Assembly: GCA_965214625.1 (NCBI GenBank) | Contig: OZ243962.1 | Span: 2,542,001 to 2,606,000 of the forward strand | Origin: G965214625 sp965214625 | GTDB lineage: Bacteria; Pseudomonadota; Gammaproteobacteria; Arenicellales; Poriferihabitantaceae | Direction of reading: 5' to 3' | DNA length: 64,000 nt | Shown here: positions 8,092 through 17,527 of the stretch, in pieces | Layout of the letters: every line of letters starts with the position of its first letter | How positions within the stretch are numbered: the first letter of the stretch is position 1 | The notes under the pieces: model-generated | Database searches by the model: none | Seen by the model: only the letters and a program-made list of their open reading frames with translations | What the model was told of the DNA's origin: nothing | Translations under genes and position numbers: made by a program

Positions 8092-9795
8092 ATGAAGTCA
8101 CCCAGTCCATCAGTCCATGAGGAGATTCAACAGTTAAGACTGGCCGTTGCCCAACAGCACAAAGCGATCTCACGCTATCAGTCGGAAATCGGGCGTCTGC
8201 GTTCCAGGGAAAAGAAACTGAACCAAATCATGGATTCGATGCCGGCCATGATCGGTTATGTGGATCTGAATCAGCGGTTGATTTTTGCCAACAGCCAGCT
8301 GGAACGATGGTACCAGTTGAGTCGCGAGCAGCTGATCGGCATGCGGTTGAGCGACCTGTTTTCAGCGCAGCACTACCGGACGGTCTCGGGGTTGCTGACC
8401 CAGGTGCTTTCCGGAAAAGAGGTCAATCACGAGACGCAGATCAGGTATCCCGATGGTGTCCGCCGACATGTCCAGCTGAATTACATTCCCGATATCGCCG
8501 ACGATAAGGTGTTGGGCTATTACTTTCTGGTTCGGGATATCGGCGAGCGCAAACGGGCTGAACTCCAGCTCAAGTTTTATAATGAGAAACTCGATTCGAG
8601 GATTCGGCGTGCGACCCGGGAACTGCAGCACAGCAACCATGAACTGCGTGAAGAAATCCAGATCCGAAAGCACACCGAAGACAAGCTTCGGGCTAGTCAG
8701 GAATGGCTGAAAGAAGCACTGGAGTCGATGACAGATGGTTTTTTGTTGTTTGACAGCGGGGGCGAACTGGTTGCTTATAGTTCGAAAATCCTTCAATTGT
8801 TTCCGAGTCTTGAAGGGGTGATCAAGCCGGGCGTCACCTTTCGGGAGTTGCTCCTTACCAGTGCTCGGGCCGGCGAAGTCAAGGAGGCGATCGGCCGGGT
8901 TGATGAATGGCTGGACGAGCGCATGGAGAGTTATCCGGACAATACCGGATCGGTCGAAGTGCAACTGGCGGATGGGAGATGGATTCTGGCAACGGATCGG
9001 CTGACCAGTGCCAGGGGGGTGGTCGGCCTGCGTACCGAGATTACCGACCGCAAGCAAGATGAGGAAAAGATCCGCCTGCAGCAAGAGCAAATGGCCAGTG
9101 TGCTCAGAAGAGCTTCAATGGGGGAGATGGCCTCTGCACTGGCGCATGAAATGAGCCAGCCGCTGGCGGCGATCACCAACTACAGCCGGGGATCATTAAG
9201 ACGGTTGCAGTCAAGGCAAGATGAGATTCCCGATGTCATAAAGGCACTTGAACGGGCCTGTCAGGAGGCCGACAGGGCCAAGGATATCATTCGACATGTC
9301 AGTGATTTCGTTCGCAAGACCACCCCGGAGGTGAATGATCACCCTGCAAGGGAATTGGTATTGGCCGTGTTTGAGCTGGCGGCGTCATCCATGCACCGAA
9401 ACGATGTACGGGGCAAGTCACATCTGTCGCACGACCATATCGTGCTGTCCATCAATCGTATCGAGATTGAACAGGTGCTGTTCAATCTGATCAGAAACAG
9501 CATCGACAGCCTGAAGCAGGTGAAGCGGAACGACAAGCGGATCGTGGTGTCGGTGAGTCTGTCGCCAGACAGGGGCTGTGAGTTCTTTGTCGAGGATAAC
9601 GGAACCGGTATTCCCGATGAAGTGAGAGACAAGGTCTTTGACCCCTACGTGACCACGAAGCAGTCCGGTCTGGGGATGGGGCTGTCGATCAGTCGAACGA
9701 TTATCGAGTCCCACGGCGGCCAGCTTTGGATTGATCCTGCCTTCCATACGGGAACCCGGATGGTGTTCAATCTTCCGGATGTCAAGGTGGTCTGA
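8092..9795 (+). CDS. Soluble PAS-domain sensor histidine kinase
   Basis: 567 residues with no membrane segment, hence a cytoplasmic sensor. Order of parts: N-terminal coiled coil (about 10-45), PAS domain (about 45-155, ending GYYFLVRDIGERKRAE), a long coiled linker (157-205), a second PAS-like domain (about 206-320), a HisKA helix with phospho-acceptor His352 in AHEMSQPLAAITNY, and a HATPase domain with the N box NLIRNSIDSL and G boxes DNGTGIP and GLGMGLSI. The H box is of the FixL/DctB class. It lies three bases upstream of a FixJ-type regulator and the pair is surely one system. Signal unknown; no haem-binding His was confirmed in the PAS domain. Confidence 0.93.
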   Translation: MKSPSPSVHEEIQQLRLAVAQQHKAISRYQSEIGRLRSREKKLNQIMDSMPAMIGYVDLNQRLIFANSQLERWYQLSREQLIGMRLSDLFSAQHYRTVSGLLTQVLSGKEVNHETQIRYPDGVRRHVQLNYIPDIADDKVLGYYFLVRDIGERKRAELQLKFYNEKLDSRIRRATRELQHSNHELREEIQIRKHTEDKLRASQEWLKEALESMTDGFLLFDSGGELVAYSSKILQLFPSLEGVIKPGVTFRELLLTSARAGEVKEAIGRVDEWLDERMESYPDNTGSVEVQLADGRWILATDRLTSARGVVGLRTEITDRKQDEEKIRLQQEQMASVLRRASMGEMASALAHEMSQPLAAITNYSRGSLRRLQSRQDEIPDVIKALERACQEADRAKDIIRHVSDFVRKTTPEVNDHPARELVLAVFELAASSMHRNDVRGKSHLSHDHIVLSINRIEIEQVLFNLIRNSIDSLKQVKRNDKRIVVSVSLSPDRGCEFFVEDNGTGIPDEVRDKVFDPYVTTKQSGLGMGLSISRTIIESHGGQLWIDPAFHTGTRMVFNLPDVKVV

Positions 9796-9797
9796 CG

Positions 9798-10424
9798 ATG
9801 AACGGAACGGTTTATGTGGTGGATGATGATGAAAGTGTACGCGACAGTGTGCGCTATCTCATGGAATCGGTCGGGCTGTGTGTCAGGACCTTTGCGTCTT
9901 CACGGGAATTTTTCCACAGTGAGCCGATGGCAGGGCCGTCCTGTCTCATTCTGGATCTTCGCATGCCGGAAGTGAGTGGCCTGGAGACGCAGGAGCAACT
10001 GTGCCAAAGAGGTTATGAGTCGCCGGTCATCATCATGACGGGCCATGGCGATGTGCCGGCGGCCGTCCGTGCGATGAAATTGGGCGCACTGGATTTCCTT
10101 GAGAAACCCTGTAATGACCAGGAACTGCTGGACAAGGTGCAAAAGGCGATCGATCAGGATGCCATTCGAATTCGACAGGACAGGGAACAGGATTCCAAGA
10201 TGGCCAACTTGCTGACACTCAGTCTTCGCGAGAAGCAGGTGATGGACCTGATCGTGGGAGGAAAATCGAACAAGGAGACCGCGGCCGTATTGAATGTAAG
10301 CCCCAAAACAGTAGAAACGCACCGTGCCAATCTGATGCGCAAGCTGAAAGTCAATTCACTGGCCGAACTGGTCCAGCTCTCGGTCCTGTTGAGGCGGGTC
10401 GAGTTGCCGGAGCAAGCATCCTGA
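9798..10424 (+). CDS. FixJ/NarL-type response regulator
   Basis: 208 residues: a receiver domain with acidic pocket Asp10/Asp11, phospho-acceptor Asp53 (LILDLRMP), the GHGDV threonine-region motif and Lys in FLEKP, followed by a LuxR-type helix-turn-helix (about 140-200) with SLREKQVMDLIVGGKSNKE and VSPKTVETHRANLMRKL. Partner of the kinase just upstream. The upstream TauE/SafE gene and the long operon starting at 11434 are candidate targets, but no binding site could be assigned. Confidence 0.94.
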   Translation: MNGTVYVVDDDESVRDSVRYLMESVGLCVRTFASSREFFHSEPMAGPSCLILDLRMPEVSGLETQEQLCQRGYESPVIIMTGHGDVPAAVRAMKLGALDFLEKPCNDQELLDKVQKAIDQDAIRIRQDREQDSKMANLLTLSLREKQVMDLIVGGKSNKETAAVLNVSPKTVETHRANLMRKLKVNSLAELVQLSVLLRRVELPEQAS

Positions 10425-10511
10425 TGACGGATGGGGGCAGGAATGTGATTCGTGCCTGCGGGCACACCGTCTCGTCGCTGATTCATGGTCCCGGGGAGGG
10501 GTAAGCCGAGC

Positions 10512-11252
10512 CTAGAGCAATCCGGTCGCGCCGAGACTGGACCCGCCGTCGACATACAGTGTTTGCCCATTGACGAAGGCCGTTTCCGGTGACATGAAAA
10601 AATTGACGACATGGGCGATGTCTTGTGGCTGTCCGATTCGACCGGTTGGAATCTTGCGTTCTTTTTGTTGCCGTATATCGCTCCCCGGTGGATTATTCTT
10701 GTTGAAAAAGGCGGTATCGACCGGGCCTGGCGCGACGGCATTGACCGTCACTCCATGGGCGGCCAACTCAAGTGCCCAGGTCCGGGTGGCACTGATGATG
10801 GCGGCTTTTGCCCCGCCATACACGGTGCGGGTGGGCAGGCCCAGCGCCAGTTCACTGGCGAGATTGACAATTCGACCATAACGCTGTTTTTTCATGCCGC
10901 CGACAAAAGCCTGTACCAGCTGCACGGCGGCGAAGAAGTTGACTTGCATGACGCGGTCCAGGGTATCGAAACGGATGTCCTCTAGTCTTTCCGGACCCGG
11001 GTCACCCACATTGTTCACGATCCCGTTGACTGCATGGGTGTGTGCGATTTCAAGGGTCACGGCCTGGACATGTTTCCTGGAACAGAAATCGACTTCATAA
11101 AAGGGTCCGGGGAAAGAGTCGCCTGGAGGCGACCGGCCAAGGCCAATGACGGTATGGCCTGACAACGACAGCCGCTCGGCACATTGTCGTCCGATACCGC
11201 GACTTGCGCCGGATATCACGGTTATCCGTTCGGTCGTTTTGTGCACTTGCAT
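10512..11252 (-). CDS. Short-chain dehydrogenase/reductase (SDR)
   Basis: About 246 residues from ATG 11252 (a GTG at 11294 adds 14 residues lacking family features; no strong ribosome site marks either). Classical SDR features: cofactor motif SGASRGIG near residue 14, NNVG in the middle, the catalytic YxxxK as YGGAKAA, and PGPVDTAFF after it. The C-terminus VNGQTLYVDGGSS is the usual ending of FabG-like SDRs. It is an NAD(P)-dependent oxidoreductase of the cytoplasm with unknown alcohol/ketone substrate. It converges with the response regulator and is divergent from the Rieske operon, with which it shares a short promoter region. Confidence 0.9.
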   Translation of the reverse strand: MQVHKTTERITVISGASRGIGRQCAERLSLSGHTVIGLGRSPPGDSFPGPFYEVDFCSRKHVQAVTLEIAHTHAVNGIVNNVGDPGPERLEDIRFDTLDRVMQVNFFAAVQLVQAFVGGMKKQRYGRIVNLASELALGLPTRTVYGGAKAAIISATRTWALELAAHGVTVNAVAPGPVDTAFFNKNNPPGSDIRQQKERKIPTGRIGQPQDIAHVVNFFMSPETAFVNGQTLYVDGGSSLGATGLL

Positions 11253-11323
11253 GCATCGATTTTGACACAGGACGCTTCCCGGGGTAAACCGCACGGGGTT
11301 GTTTGCCGCTTGGTTTCATCAGT

Positions 11324-11345
11324 GATTCAGGGAAAACCCTGAATC
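11324..11345. promoter_or_regulatory. Short perfect hairpin in the SDR/Rieske divergent promoter region
   Basis: Arms GATTCAGGG (11324-11332) and CCCTGAATC (11337-11345) pair perfectly around AAAA. A T-rich run follows on the plus strand about 18 bases later (11362-11370). It could be an operator for a dimeric regulator or a leader hairpin of the operon starting at 11434. Confidence 0.4.
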
Positions 11346-11433
11346 GAATCAGTTCATTCCCGTATTTTTTTCAGGTCACTGATTGCGTATCCTTAACCCA
11401 CATAACAGCGACAAAACAGTGTTGGGAGCGAGT

Positions 11434-12786
11434 ATGAACCGAGTTATTCCCGCAGGTGTTTTCAACGGGTATCAAAAAGCTGTACGACCCCCGGAGGATA
11501 TGGAACTGACCCATGTTGGTCCGGGGACACCGTGCGGGGAGTATTTTCGCCGATTCTGGGTGCCGATCGTGATGACCCGGGAAATCAGCGACTTGCCGTT
11601 GCGTATTCGGATTCTGGATGAGGATCTGGTGGTTTTCAGAACCAGCGACGGGAACTATGGATTGCTGCATATCCATTGCAGTCACCGCAATGCATCGCTG
11701 GAGTTTGGCGTGGTCGAAGATTGCGGACTGCGTTGCTGTTATCACGGTTGGTTATATGGCGTGGATGGCACGGTGCTCGAGACGCCGGGTGAACCGCAAG
11801 GCAGCACCCGAAAGGATACCGTGAAACATGGCGCTTATCCGGTGATTGAATACCAGGGACTGGTGTTTGCCTATATGGGTCCGCCGGACAAGCAACCGGA
11901 TTTCCCTTATTACGATACTACCCGTCTGCCGGATGTGGAACTGGTTCCCTACTGTATTCACTATCCGTGCAACTGGCTGCAGGTCTGTGAAAACACCATG
12001 GACCCCTATCACACGGTTTTCCTGCATGCCCGGGTCACTGACGTGCATTTCGGTTCGACCTGGGGCACGATGCCCGAGGTGGTTTTCCATCGTCGGGACG
12101 GGAAAATTTATGCGACCCTAACCTATCGTATTGATAACATGATCTGGGTGCGTTCCCAAGAGACGATACTGCCCTCGTTCAGTCAGGTCGGTGCCTTCTG
12201 GGAAGAAGGGAAGACGGAGAAATATTTTGTCAGAGCCAGTATCACCAAGTGGACGATCCCGCTGGATGATACCCATTGCATGATCATCGCATGGCGCAGT
12301 TTCGGACCCGGCATTGATCCGGAGGGTGTCCACGGTGATCGCACGTTGTGTGGAAAACAAAGTGTGGATTTCGAGGGCCAGACGGGCGTTGAGAGTTACG
12401 AATACCGCCAACGACATCCCAATGATTATGAGGCTCAGGTGTCCCAGGGGCACATCAACTCTCATGCAGCGGAGAATCTGGGGGTCACGGACCAGGGGTT
12501 GATTTACCTGAGACGGGCCTTGCGAAAAGAGATCCGGGCGGTGCAGTCCGGGGGAGACCCGTCCGCGATGTTGAGTGTGGATGACGAGTGGTTGACCCAT
12601 GTGCAAGATACGGTGTTGCCGATTCCGCCAGTGCCCGGGAAAGAGGATAAGGTGTTGCTCAAAGAGGTGACGGATGCGGTCATGGAAGCGGTCTTTGCCG
12701 GCGATCATTTGAGTGGTCAGCGACGCATTGACCGGATTAAAAACGAATTGAAAAAGATCAAGCATGATGCGCGGTTCAAGGCCTAG
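11434..12786 (+). CDS. Rieske non-haem iron oxygenase, alpha subunit
   Basis: 450 residues from ATG 11434, preceded by GGGAG. The Rieske 2Fe-2S ligands are Cys82-x-His84 and Cys101-x2-His104 (CCYHGW). The mononuclear iron site follows as Asp190-xx-His193-xxxx-His198, with the bridging-region Asn187. The N-terminal pattern ELTHVGPGTPCGEYFRRFW is that of the phthalate 4,5-dioxygenase/VanA-like branch. These enzymes hydroxylate or O/N-demethylate a substrate using electrons from a separate reductase; no reductase or ferredoxin gene is adjacent. It opens a same-strand operon encoding an ABC importer and hydrolases, so it probably acts on the imported compound. A related enzyme is encoded at 22692-24035. 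Confidence 0.92.
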   Translation: MNRVIPAGVFNGYQKAVRPPEDMELTHVGPGTPCGEYFRRFWVPIVMTREISDLPLRIRILDEDLVVFRTSDGNYGLLHIHCSHRNASLEFGVVEDCGLRCCYHGWLYGVDGTVLETPGEPQGSTRKDTVKHGAYPVIEYQGLVFAYMGPPDKQPDFPYYDTTRLPDVELVPYCIHYPCNWLQVCENTMDPYHTVFLHARVTDVHFGSTWGTMPEVVFHRRDGKIYATLTYRIDNMIWVRSQETILPSFSQVGAFWEEGKTEKYFVRASITKWTIPLDDTHCMIIAWRSFGPGIDPEGVHGDRTLCGKQSVDFEGQTGVESYEYRQRHPNDYEAQVSQGHINSHAAENLGVTDQGLIYLRRALRKEIRAVQSGGDPSAMLSVDDEWLTHVQDTVLPIPPVPGKEDKVLLKEVTDAVMEAVFAGDHLSGQRRIDRIKNELKKIKHDARFKA

Positions 12787-12822
12787 TTCCCGCTTCATGT
12801 CATTGCCACAGGGCGCAGCCAG

Positions 12823-13677
12823 ATGAAGGCACGTTGGGAATATTTGCTGATCCCCGGTTTTTTGATTACGATCGTGCTGATTATGGCGTCCCAGTATGTC
12901 TTCCTCAAGGGCAGCTTCTTCCGCGACCTGGGACTGGGGCGACTCTCCGAGGTGATGAGTTGGGCCAATTATGTCAAATTCTTTTCCGATACGTTTTATC
13001 TCAACACGCTTTGGGTGACCATCAAGACATCCGGACTGGCGACGCTCTTTACGGTGCTTCTGGGATTTCCGGTTGCCTACCTGATTGCGCGCATGCGTTC
13101 AAAGTGGGCGATGGTGCTGCTTGCCGGGGTCGTGGTGGCAACCTTTATCACGATCGTCATCAAGGTGTTCGGCCTGATCATCATCTTTTCTGCCGATGGC
13201 TGGCTGAATCGTTTCATGATGGGTGTCGGGATTGTCGATCGGCCGTATACCATCATCGGTAACCAGGTGGGTGTGGTGGTTGGCCTGATGCATTTCACAT
13301 TGGGCTTCGGGGTGTTGTTGCTGTATAGCGTCATACAGACCATCCCCCGATCCTTGGAGGATGCGGCGCAGATACATGGTGCCAGCCGCTGGCGGATGCA
13401 CTGGCGGATATTGTTGCCGCTCAGCCTGCCCGGAATCACCATCGGCGCACTGATGATCTTCAATATGAGCATGGGGGCGTTCACCTCGGCCGCATTGCTT
13501 GGGGGCGGGCGGGTTTTTACATTGCCGGTCTTGATCCAGCGCACGGTGATGATGGAGATCAAATATGCGATGTCGGGAACATTGGCCGCGGTCTTGCTGG
13601 TTTCCGTGATCCTGATCAATCTGCTGTCCATTTTTTTATTGAGGCGTTTTAGGGCGGCCCGGCTGGTGATCGCATGA
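12823..13677 (+). CDS. ABC transporter permease (PotB-like)
   Basis: 284 residues, six predicted membrane segments, first at residues 9-27. The cytoplasmic coupling loop is visible as EDAAQIHGASRWRMHWRILLPLSLPG, matching the EAA motif of binding-protein-dependent permeases. It belongs to the spermidine/putrescine-type family, which also carries opine, amine and other small-cation systems. The stop overlaps the start of the second permease by four bases (ATGA). Forms an inner-membrane importer with the next three gene products. Substrate unknown; coupling to the Rieske enzyme and amidase suggests an amide or amine. Confidence 0.92.
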   Translation: MKARWEYLLIPGFLITIVLIMASQYVFLKGSFFRDLGLGRLSEVMSWANYVKFFSDTFYLNTLWVTIKTSGLATLFTVLLGFPVAYLIARMRSKWAMVLLAGVVVATFITIVIKVFGLIIIFSADGWLNRFMMGVGIVDRPYTIIGNQVGVVVGLMHFTLGFGVLLLYSVIQTIPRSLEDAAQIHGASRWRMHWRILLPLSLPGITIGALMIFNMSMGAFTSAALLGGGRVFTLPVLIQRTVMMEIKYAMSGTLAAVLLVSVILINLLSIFLLRRFRAARLVIA

Positions 13678-14564
13678 AGACCGGACAAGGACAGCATGCC
13701 GCTATCATGCCCAGGCCATCGGCCAAGGTCTCGTCAAGACGGCGCCGGCCTTGGGGGAAATGGTTCCACTACGTTTTTTGCAGCCTGTCCTATATCTTTT
13801 TGCTGTCTCCGATGATTGTGGTCATTGGTGCGTCATTTCATGGGGGAGAATACTATACGGCGATTTCATTTCCTCCCAAGGATCCTTCCTTGCAATGGTA
13901 CTTCAAAATTCCGGCGGCGCAGTTTCATGCGTTGGGGCTCAGCTTTTTTCTTGCCGGCACGGCGACGCTGGGGGCTTGCCTGGTCGGGATTCCGGCGGCG
14001 ATCGGCATCGTGCGCAGTGATCTCCCGTTGAAAGCCCTGATCTCGTCGTTGTTCAGGGCGCCATTGCAGATCCCGGCCATTGTCACCGGTATCGCGTTTC
14101 TGCAACTTTATTTCCTGGTCGGCGATGCCACCGGATTATATGTGCAGGGTACTTTCATCGGACTTTATCTGGGTCATTTTTTTGTGGCCACCCCATATGT
14201 CATTGGCACGGTGACCGCCATCTTGCAGCGATTCGACAATCGGCTGGAAGAGGCGGCACTGAGTTTGGGGGCCTCGCGATGGCGGACTTTCTGGCGAGTG
14301 ACCCTGCCGGTCATCATGCCGGGGGTCTATGCCGGTGCGTTGTATTCGTTCATGGTGTCGTTTGGGGATGTCCCCATTTCCATTTTCCTGACCGCGCCCG
14401 GTTTTACGACCTATCCGGTTGAACTGTTTTATGGCCTTGAGAACGATTTTGATCCCAGTATTCTGGCTTCGGCATCGCTGGTCATTTTCTTTTGCATGCT
14501 TGTGTTGTTGGGTATGCAGAAACTGGTAGGGCTGGAGGCCCTGCTACGCTCTGGAAGTCGATAA
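13674..14564 (+). CDS. ABC transporter permease (PotC-like)
   Basis: 296 residues with a basic N-terminal tail (about 25 residues, rich in Arg/Lys) then six membrane segments. The EAA loop reads EEAALSLGASRWRTFWRVTLP. This is the usual second permease of spermidine/putrescine-type importers. It overlaps the first permease gene by ATGA and is followed after about 70 bases by the binding protein gene. Confidence 0.92.
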   Translation: MKTGQGQHAAIMPRPSAKVSSRRRRPWGKWFHYVFCSLSYIFLLSPMIVVIGASFHGGEYYTAISFPPKDPSLQWYFKIPAAQFHALGLSFFLAGTATLGACLVGIPAAIGIVRSDLPLKALISSLFRAPLQIPAIVTGIAFLQLYFLVGDATGLYVQGTFIGLYLGHFFVATPYVIGTVTAILQRFDNRLEEAALSLGASRWRTFWRVTLPVIMPGVYAGALYSFMVSFGDVPISIFLTAPGFTTYPVELFYGLENDFDPSILASASLVIFFCMLVLLGMQKLVGLEALLRSGSR

Positions 14565-14633
14565 TGTATTACATCGATTTCCATGTTATTCAGGGATGTT
14601 TTTGGTTTTATTCACTCAAATGAGGAGGATCCA

Positions 14634-15707
14634 ATGATATTTATCAAGAGGTTATACAAGATTGGCCTGGCCGCGGTGATTGCTGCCAGTTCCCTGTTGC
14701 TCTCTGCGGCCACGAGTGCCGGACAGTTCGACGGGGTCACGTTGCGCATCGGAACATGGGGCGGGTCATGGAAAGAGAATCAGGTCAAGGTGATCGTGCC
14801 CAAATTTGAGGCACTGGGCGGGAAAATCGAATTCGTGACTGGCAGCCCGCAGGCGAATCTCGCCAAGCTCATCGCCGGTCGTGGCAATGCACCGTTTGAC
14901 ATCATGGAGATTCTGGATGCCCAGATCCAGGATTTTCGGGATGCGGAATTTCTGCAGCCGCTGAATCTGGACAAGATTCCCAACAAGCAGCATCTGGAAG
15001 ACTGGCAGGTCCATGATGACACGATCGGGTCTTGGTTCACCCAGGAAACCATTTGCTACAACAAGGACAAATTTGCCGAATTGGGGATTGATGTACCGAC
15101 AACCTACAGTGACCTGGCCAATCCGAAACTCGCCGGTCGGGTGTCCATTCCGGATATTACCTCGGGTGGCGGTCTGGCCAATTTCGGCGCGTTTGCCCAT
15201 GCGGCAGGTGGCGATGAAGCCAATATTCAACCCGGACTGGAGCTTGTCAAAAGCATGAATGCACTGAAGTTTTGGTCACGGGGCGGTGAAGTGGTCACGC
15301 AGTTCGAAAGTGGTGATGTCTATGCCGCGGTGGTGCATGCGGGCTGGTGCACACGGTCGAAGAAAGCGGGTTCCAACGTGACAACCGTGCATCCCTATAT
15401 CAATGAACAGCATACCGGGGTTCATAAGCACGGTTGGTTGGGCATTATGAAAAGTAGTGAAAATGCGGAAGCCGCGCACTGGTTCATCAATGAATTCATC
15501 GATCAGGACTTTCAGTTCGAATTTGCAGTCAACAGTGGCGTGGTCCCGGTGAACAAGAATGCGATTGCGCAATTGAGTTCCGATCCGGTGCTCGATGAAA
15601 TGCTGCAAACGACGTCAGAGGAGATTTCCATGCAGTTGCGTGTTGACTATTCGAAAGCCGATATTGCCGACTGGACCGACCAGTGGAATCGGTCTGTGGC
15701 ACAATAA
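14634..15707 (+). CDS. ABC transporter periplasmic substrate-binding protein (PotD-like)
   Basis: About 357 residues from ATG 14634, preceded by a strong GAGGAGGA. Signal peptide: basic IKRLYK, hydrophobic core IGLAAVIAASSLLLSAA and likely cleavage after TSAG. The mature start LRIGTWGGSWKENQVK is typical of the extracellular solute-binding family 1/PotD group that binds cationic or amine-containing ligands. The frame extends upstream to an ATG at 14583 but that would bury the signal peptide. Encoded between the permeases and the ATPase; delivers the ligand to the importer. Confidence 0.93.
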   Translation: MIFIKRLYKIGLAAVIAASSLLLSAATSAGQFDGVTLRIGTWGGSWKENQVKVIVPKFEALGGKIEFVTGSPQANLAKLIAGRGNAPFDIMEILDAQIQDFRDAEFLQPLNLDKIPNKQHLEDWQVHDDTIGSWFTQETICYNKDKFAELGIDVPTTYSDLANPKLAGRVSIPDITSGGGLANFGAFAHAAGGDEANIQPGLELVKSMNALKFWSRGGEVVTQFESGDVYAAVVHAGWCTRSKKAGSNVTTVHPYINEQHTGVHKHGWLGIMKSSENAEAAHWFINEFIDQDFQFEFAVNSGVVPVNKNAIAQLSSDPVLDEMLQTTSEEISMQLRVDYSKADIADWTDQWNRSVAQ

Positions 15708-15734
15708 ACGGCACTTTTCAGGCAGGCGGCATCC

Positions 15735-16811
15735 ATGTCCCGAGTATTGCTTACCAATGTAGTGAAGAAGTTTGGTGATTTCACTGCACTAAAATCATTG
15801 GACCTCGAGGTCAGGGAGGGTGAGTTTCTCACCCTCCTTGGTCCTTCGGGCTGTGGCAAGACCACCACACTGCGGCTGATTGCCGGTTTTCAGTCACCCA
15901 CATCCGGTACCATCTTGCTTGGTGAGGAGGATGTGACCGCTGTGCCCCCGCAACACCGGGAAATCGGGATGGTTTTCCAGGATTATGCGTTGTTTCCACA
16001 TATGACCATCGGTGAAAATATCGGGTTCGGTCTCAAGGAAAGACGCTATGACAAACAGTCAATCCGACAGCGGGTGGGGGAACTGCTTGATCTCATACAG
16101 CTTCCGGAGGTCTATGACCGGTATCCCGCCGAGGTGAGTGGTGGCCAGCAACAGCGTATCGCGGTGGCGCGGGCGGTGGCCTATCCGCCGCGGGTCTTGT
16201 TGATGGATGAACCGTTGGGTGCCCTCGACCTGAAACTCAGGGAGAACATGCAGATCGAATTACGCCGCATTCAGCAGGAACTGAAAATCACCACCGTGTA
16301 TGTCACCCATGATCAGACCGAGGCAATGAGCATGTCGGATACGATCGTGGTGATGAATGAAGGGGTGATCGAGCAGCAAGGGTCAGCGCAATCGATCTAC
16401 AATGCACCGAAAACCAGTTTTGTCGCCAATTTCGTCGGTCAGGTGAACACCATCGCCGGTGAGGTCGTGTCGCCGGTCGAGGGAGGCTGCCTGGTCTCGA
16501 CGGCGATTGGCCGGTTTGAATGCCCCTGTGAGCGGGCGATAAAGCCGAACACGGGTATCTTGATGGCAATCCGGCCAGAAAATATCACGATAGGAAACAC
16601 AACGGACCCGGTCGGGACTACCGGCGATAACCAGGCCGAAGGCCGTGTCATTTCCCGCAATTTTGCCGGTAATCTGGTCAGTATCGTGGTACAAATGACT
16701 GATGGCACCGAAATACTGGTTGAGGACCGGCCACAACGTGGGATCGGCCAGGTGGGTGACCCGGTGAGGCTGTCCTGGGGGACCGCCGATGCGATCCTGT
16801 TGATCCACTAG
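15735..16811 (+). CDS. ABC transporter ATP-binding protein (PotA-like)
   Basis: 358 residues. Walker A GPSGCGKTT, Q-loop in QDYALFP, signature VSGGQQQR, Walker B VLLMDEP and switch His in VTHDQTEAMS are all intact. The C-terminal 110 residues form the TOBE regulatory domain typical of PotA/MalK-type ATPases. It energises import of the ligand bound by the preceding gene product. Confidence 0.95.
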   Translation: MSRVLLTNVVKKFGDFTALKSLDLEVREGEFLTLLGPSGCGKTTTLRLIAGFQSPTSGTILLGEEDVTAVPPQHREIGMVFQDYALFPHMTIGENIGFGLKERRYDKQSIRQRVGELLDLIQLPEVYDRYPAEVSGGQQQRIAVARAVAYPPRVLLMDEPLGALDLKLRENMQIELRRIQQELKITTVYVTHDQTEAMSMSDTIVVMNEGVIEQQGSAQSIYNAPKTSFVANFVGQVNTIAGEVVSPVEGGCLVSTAIGRFECPCERAIKPNTGILMAIRPENITIGNTTDPVGTTGDNQAEGRVISRNFAGNLVSIVVQMTDGTEILVEDRPQRGIGQVGDPVRLSWGTADAILLIH

Positions 16812-16834
16812 CCTCCGGCTTGGCAGTCAAAACC

Positions 16835-17464
16835 ATGAGTGAACGTATTCCTGTGAACCCCGGTGAGGTTGAATGGTGTGGCGATAATCCGGGGATCTAC
16901 CTCAAGCAATCGCCTGATGCAAACTGGTCCGCACTGGGCATCTTTTTCCGAATCGTCCTGTCCCCCCATGGTCGTGGACACACGATGATCATTCTTGATG
17001 CGCCGGATGAGTCGACCGGATTCCCGGACAGCCATAACCTGTGCCTGAGTGACAATGCGCCATTGACCGAGTATCTGTTGACGGAATTTGTATCCCGATT
17101 CCCGGCCTTCAAGGGCAAGCGGGGTTTGCAGGGTATGACGCACCTGGCGCTGGATTCGATTTGCAGTGCCGGGGATATGAAAGCCGATTACAAGGAGATC
17201 GCGGTCAGTGGAGACATCGAGGCAGTCATGCACTGGCACACCCTCCAGGAGCCTTTTGCCGTCGAAGTGTCTCCGGCTGACAGTGCCACCGCAAGGCATG
17301 ACATGTACAGTGTGTTTCTTGAGGCAACCAGTGCACACCTCTCGGTCAACGGTGTGCGGTTGGCCGGCGAGGTGGTGACCCGACCTTTCTTCGGCAGGAC
17401 AATGAGCACCGCCTTTCTGGCCCTGTCGGAAACTTGGGTGACTCCCGGCCGTCCGGTTGACTAG
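16835..17464 (+). CDS. Unknown protein, first of two tandem paralogs (about 209 aa)
   Basis: I do not recognise this family. From ATG 16835 it has about 209 residues (a TTG at 16820 adds five). It is soluble, with no signal or membrane segment. It is clearly related to the next gene product: both share W-x-G-x-NPGI-x-LK-x-(S/T)PD-xx-WSA near the N-terminus, then FFRI-xx-SP-x-GRG, L-LSDN and an S-x-(T)AFL-x-(L/F)SE-(T/S)-W-(V/I)-x-P ending. Strong conservation at both ends suggests one folded domain of alternating strands. Its place between an ABC importer and the DUF1116/amidase genes argues for a catabolic or substrate-sensing role. A tandem duplication may give a heterodimer. Confidence 0.85.
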   Translation: MSERIPVNPGEVEWCGDNPGIYLKQSPDANWSALGIFFRIVLSPHGRGHTMIILDAPDESTGFPDSHNLCLSDNAPLTEYLLTEFVSRFPAFKGKRGLQGMTHLALDSICSAGDMKADYKEIAVSGDIEAVMHWHTLQEPFAVEVSPADSATARHDMYSVFLEATSAHLSVNGVRLAGEVVTRPFFGRTMSTAFLALSETWVTPGRPVD

Positions 17465-17527
17465 CGAGCGTGTCCCCGTGGTGTTGCCGAATTTCCCCAT
17501 TCAACTTTTTTGTCGTCAATCAGTCCT

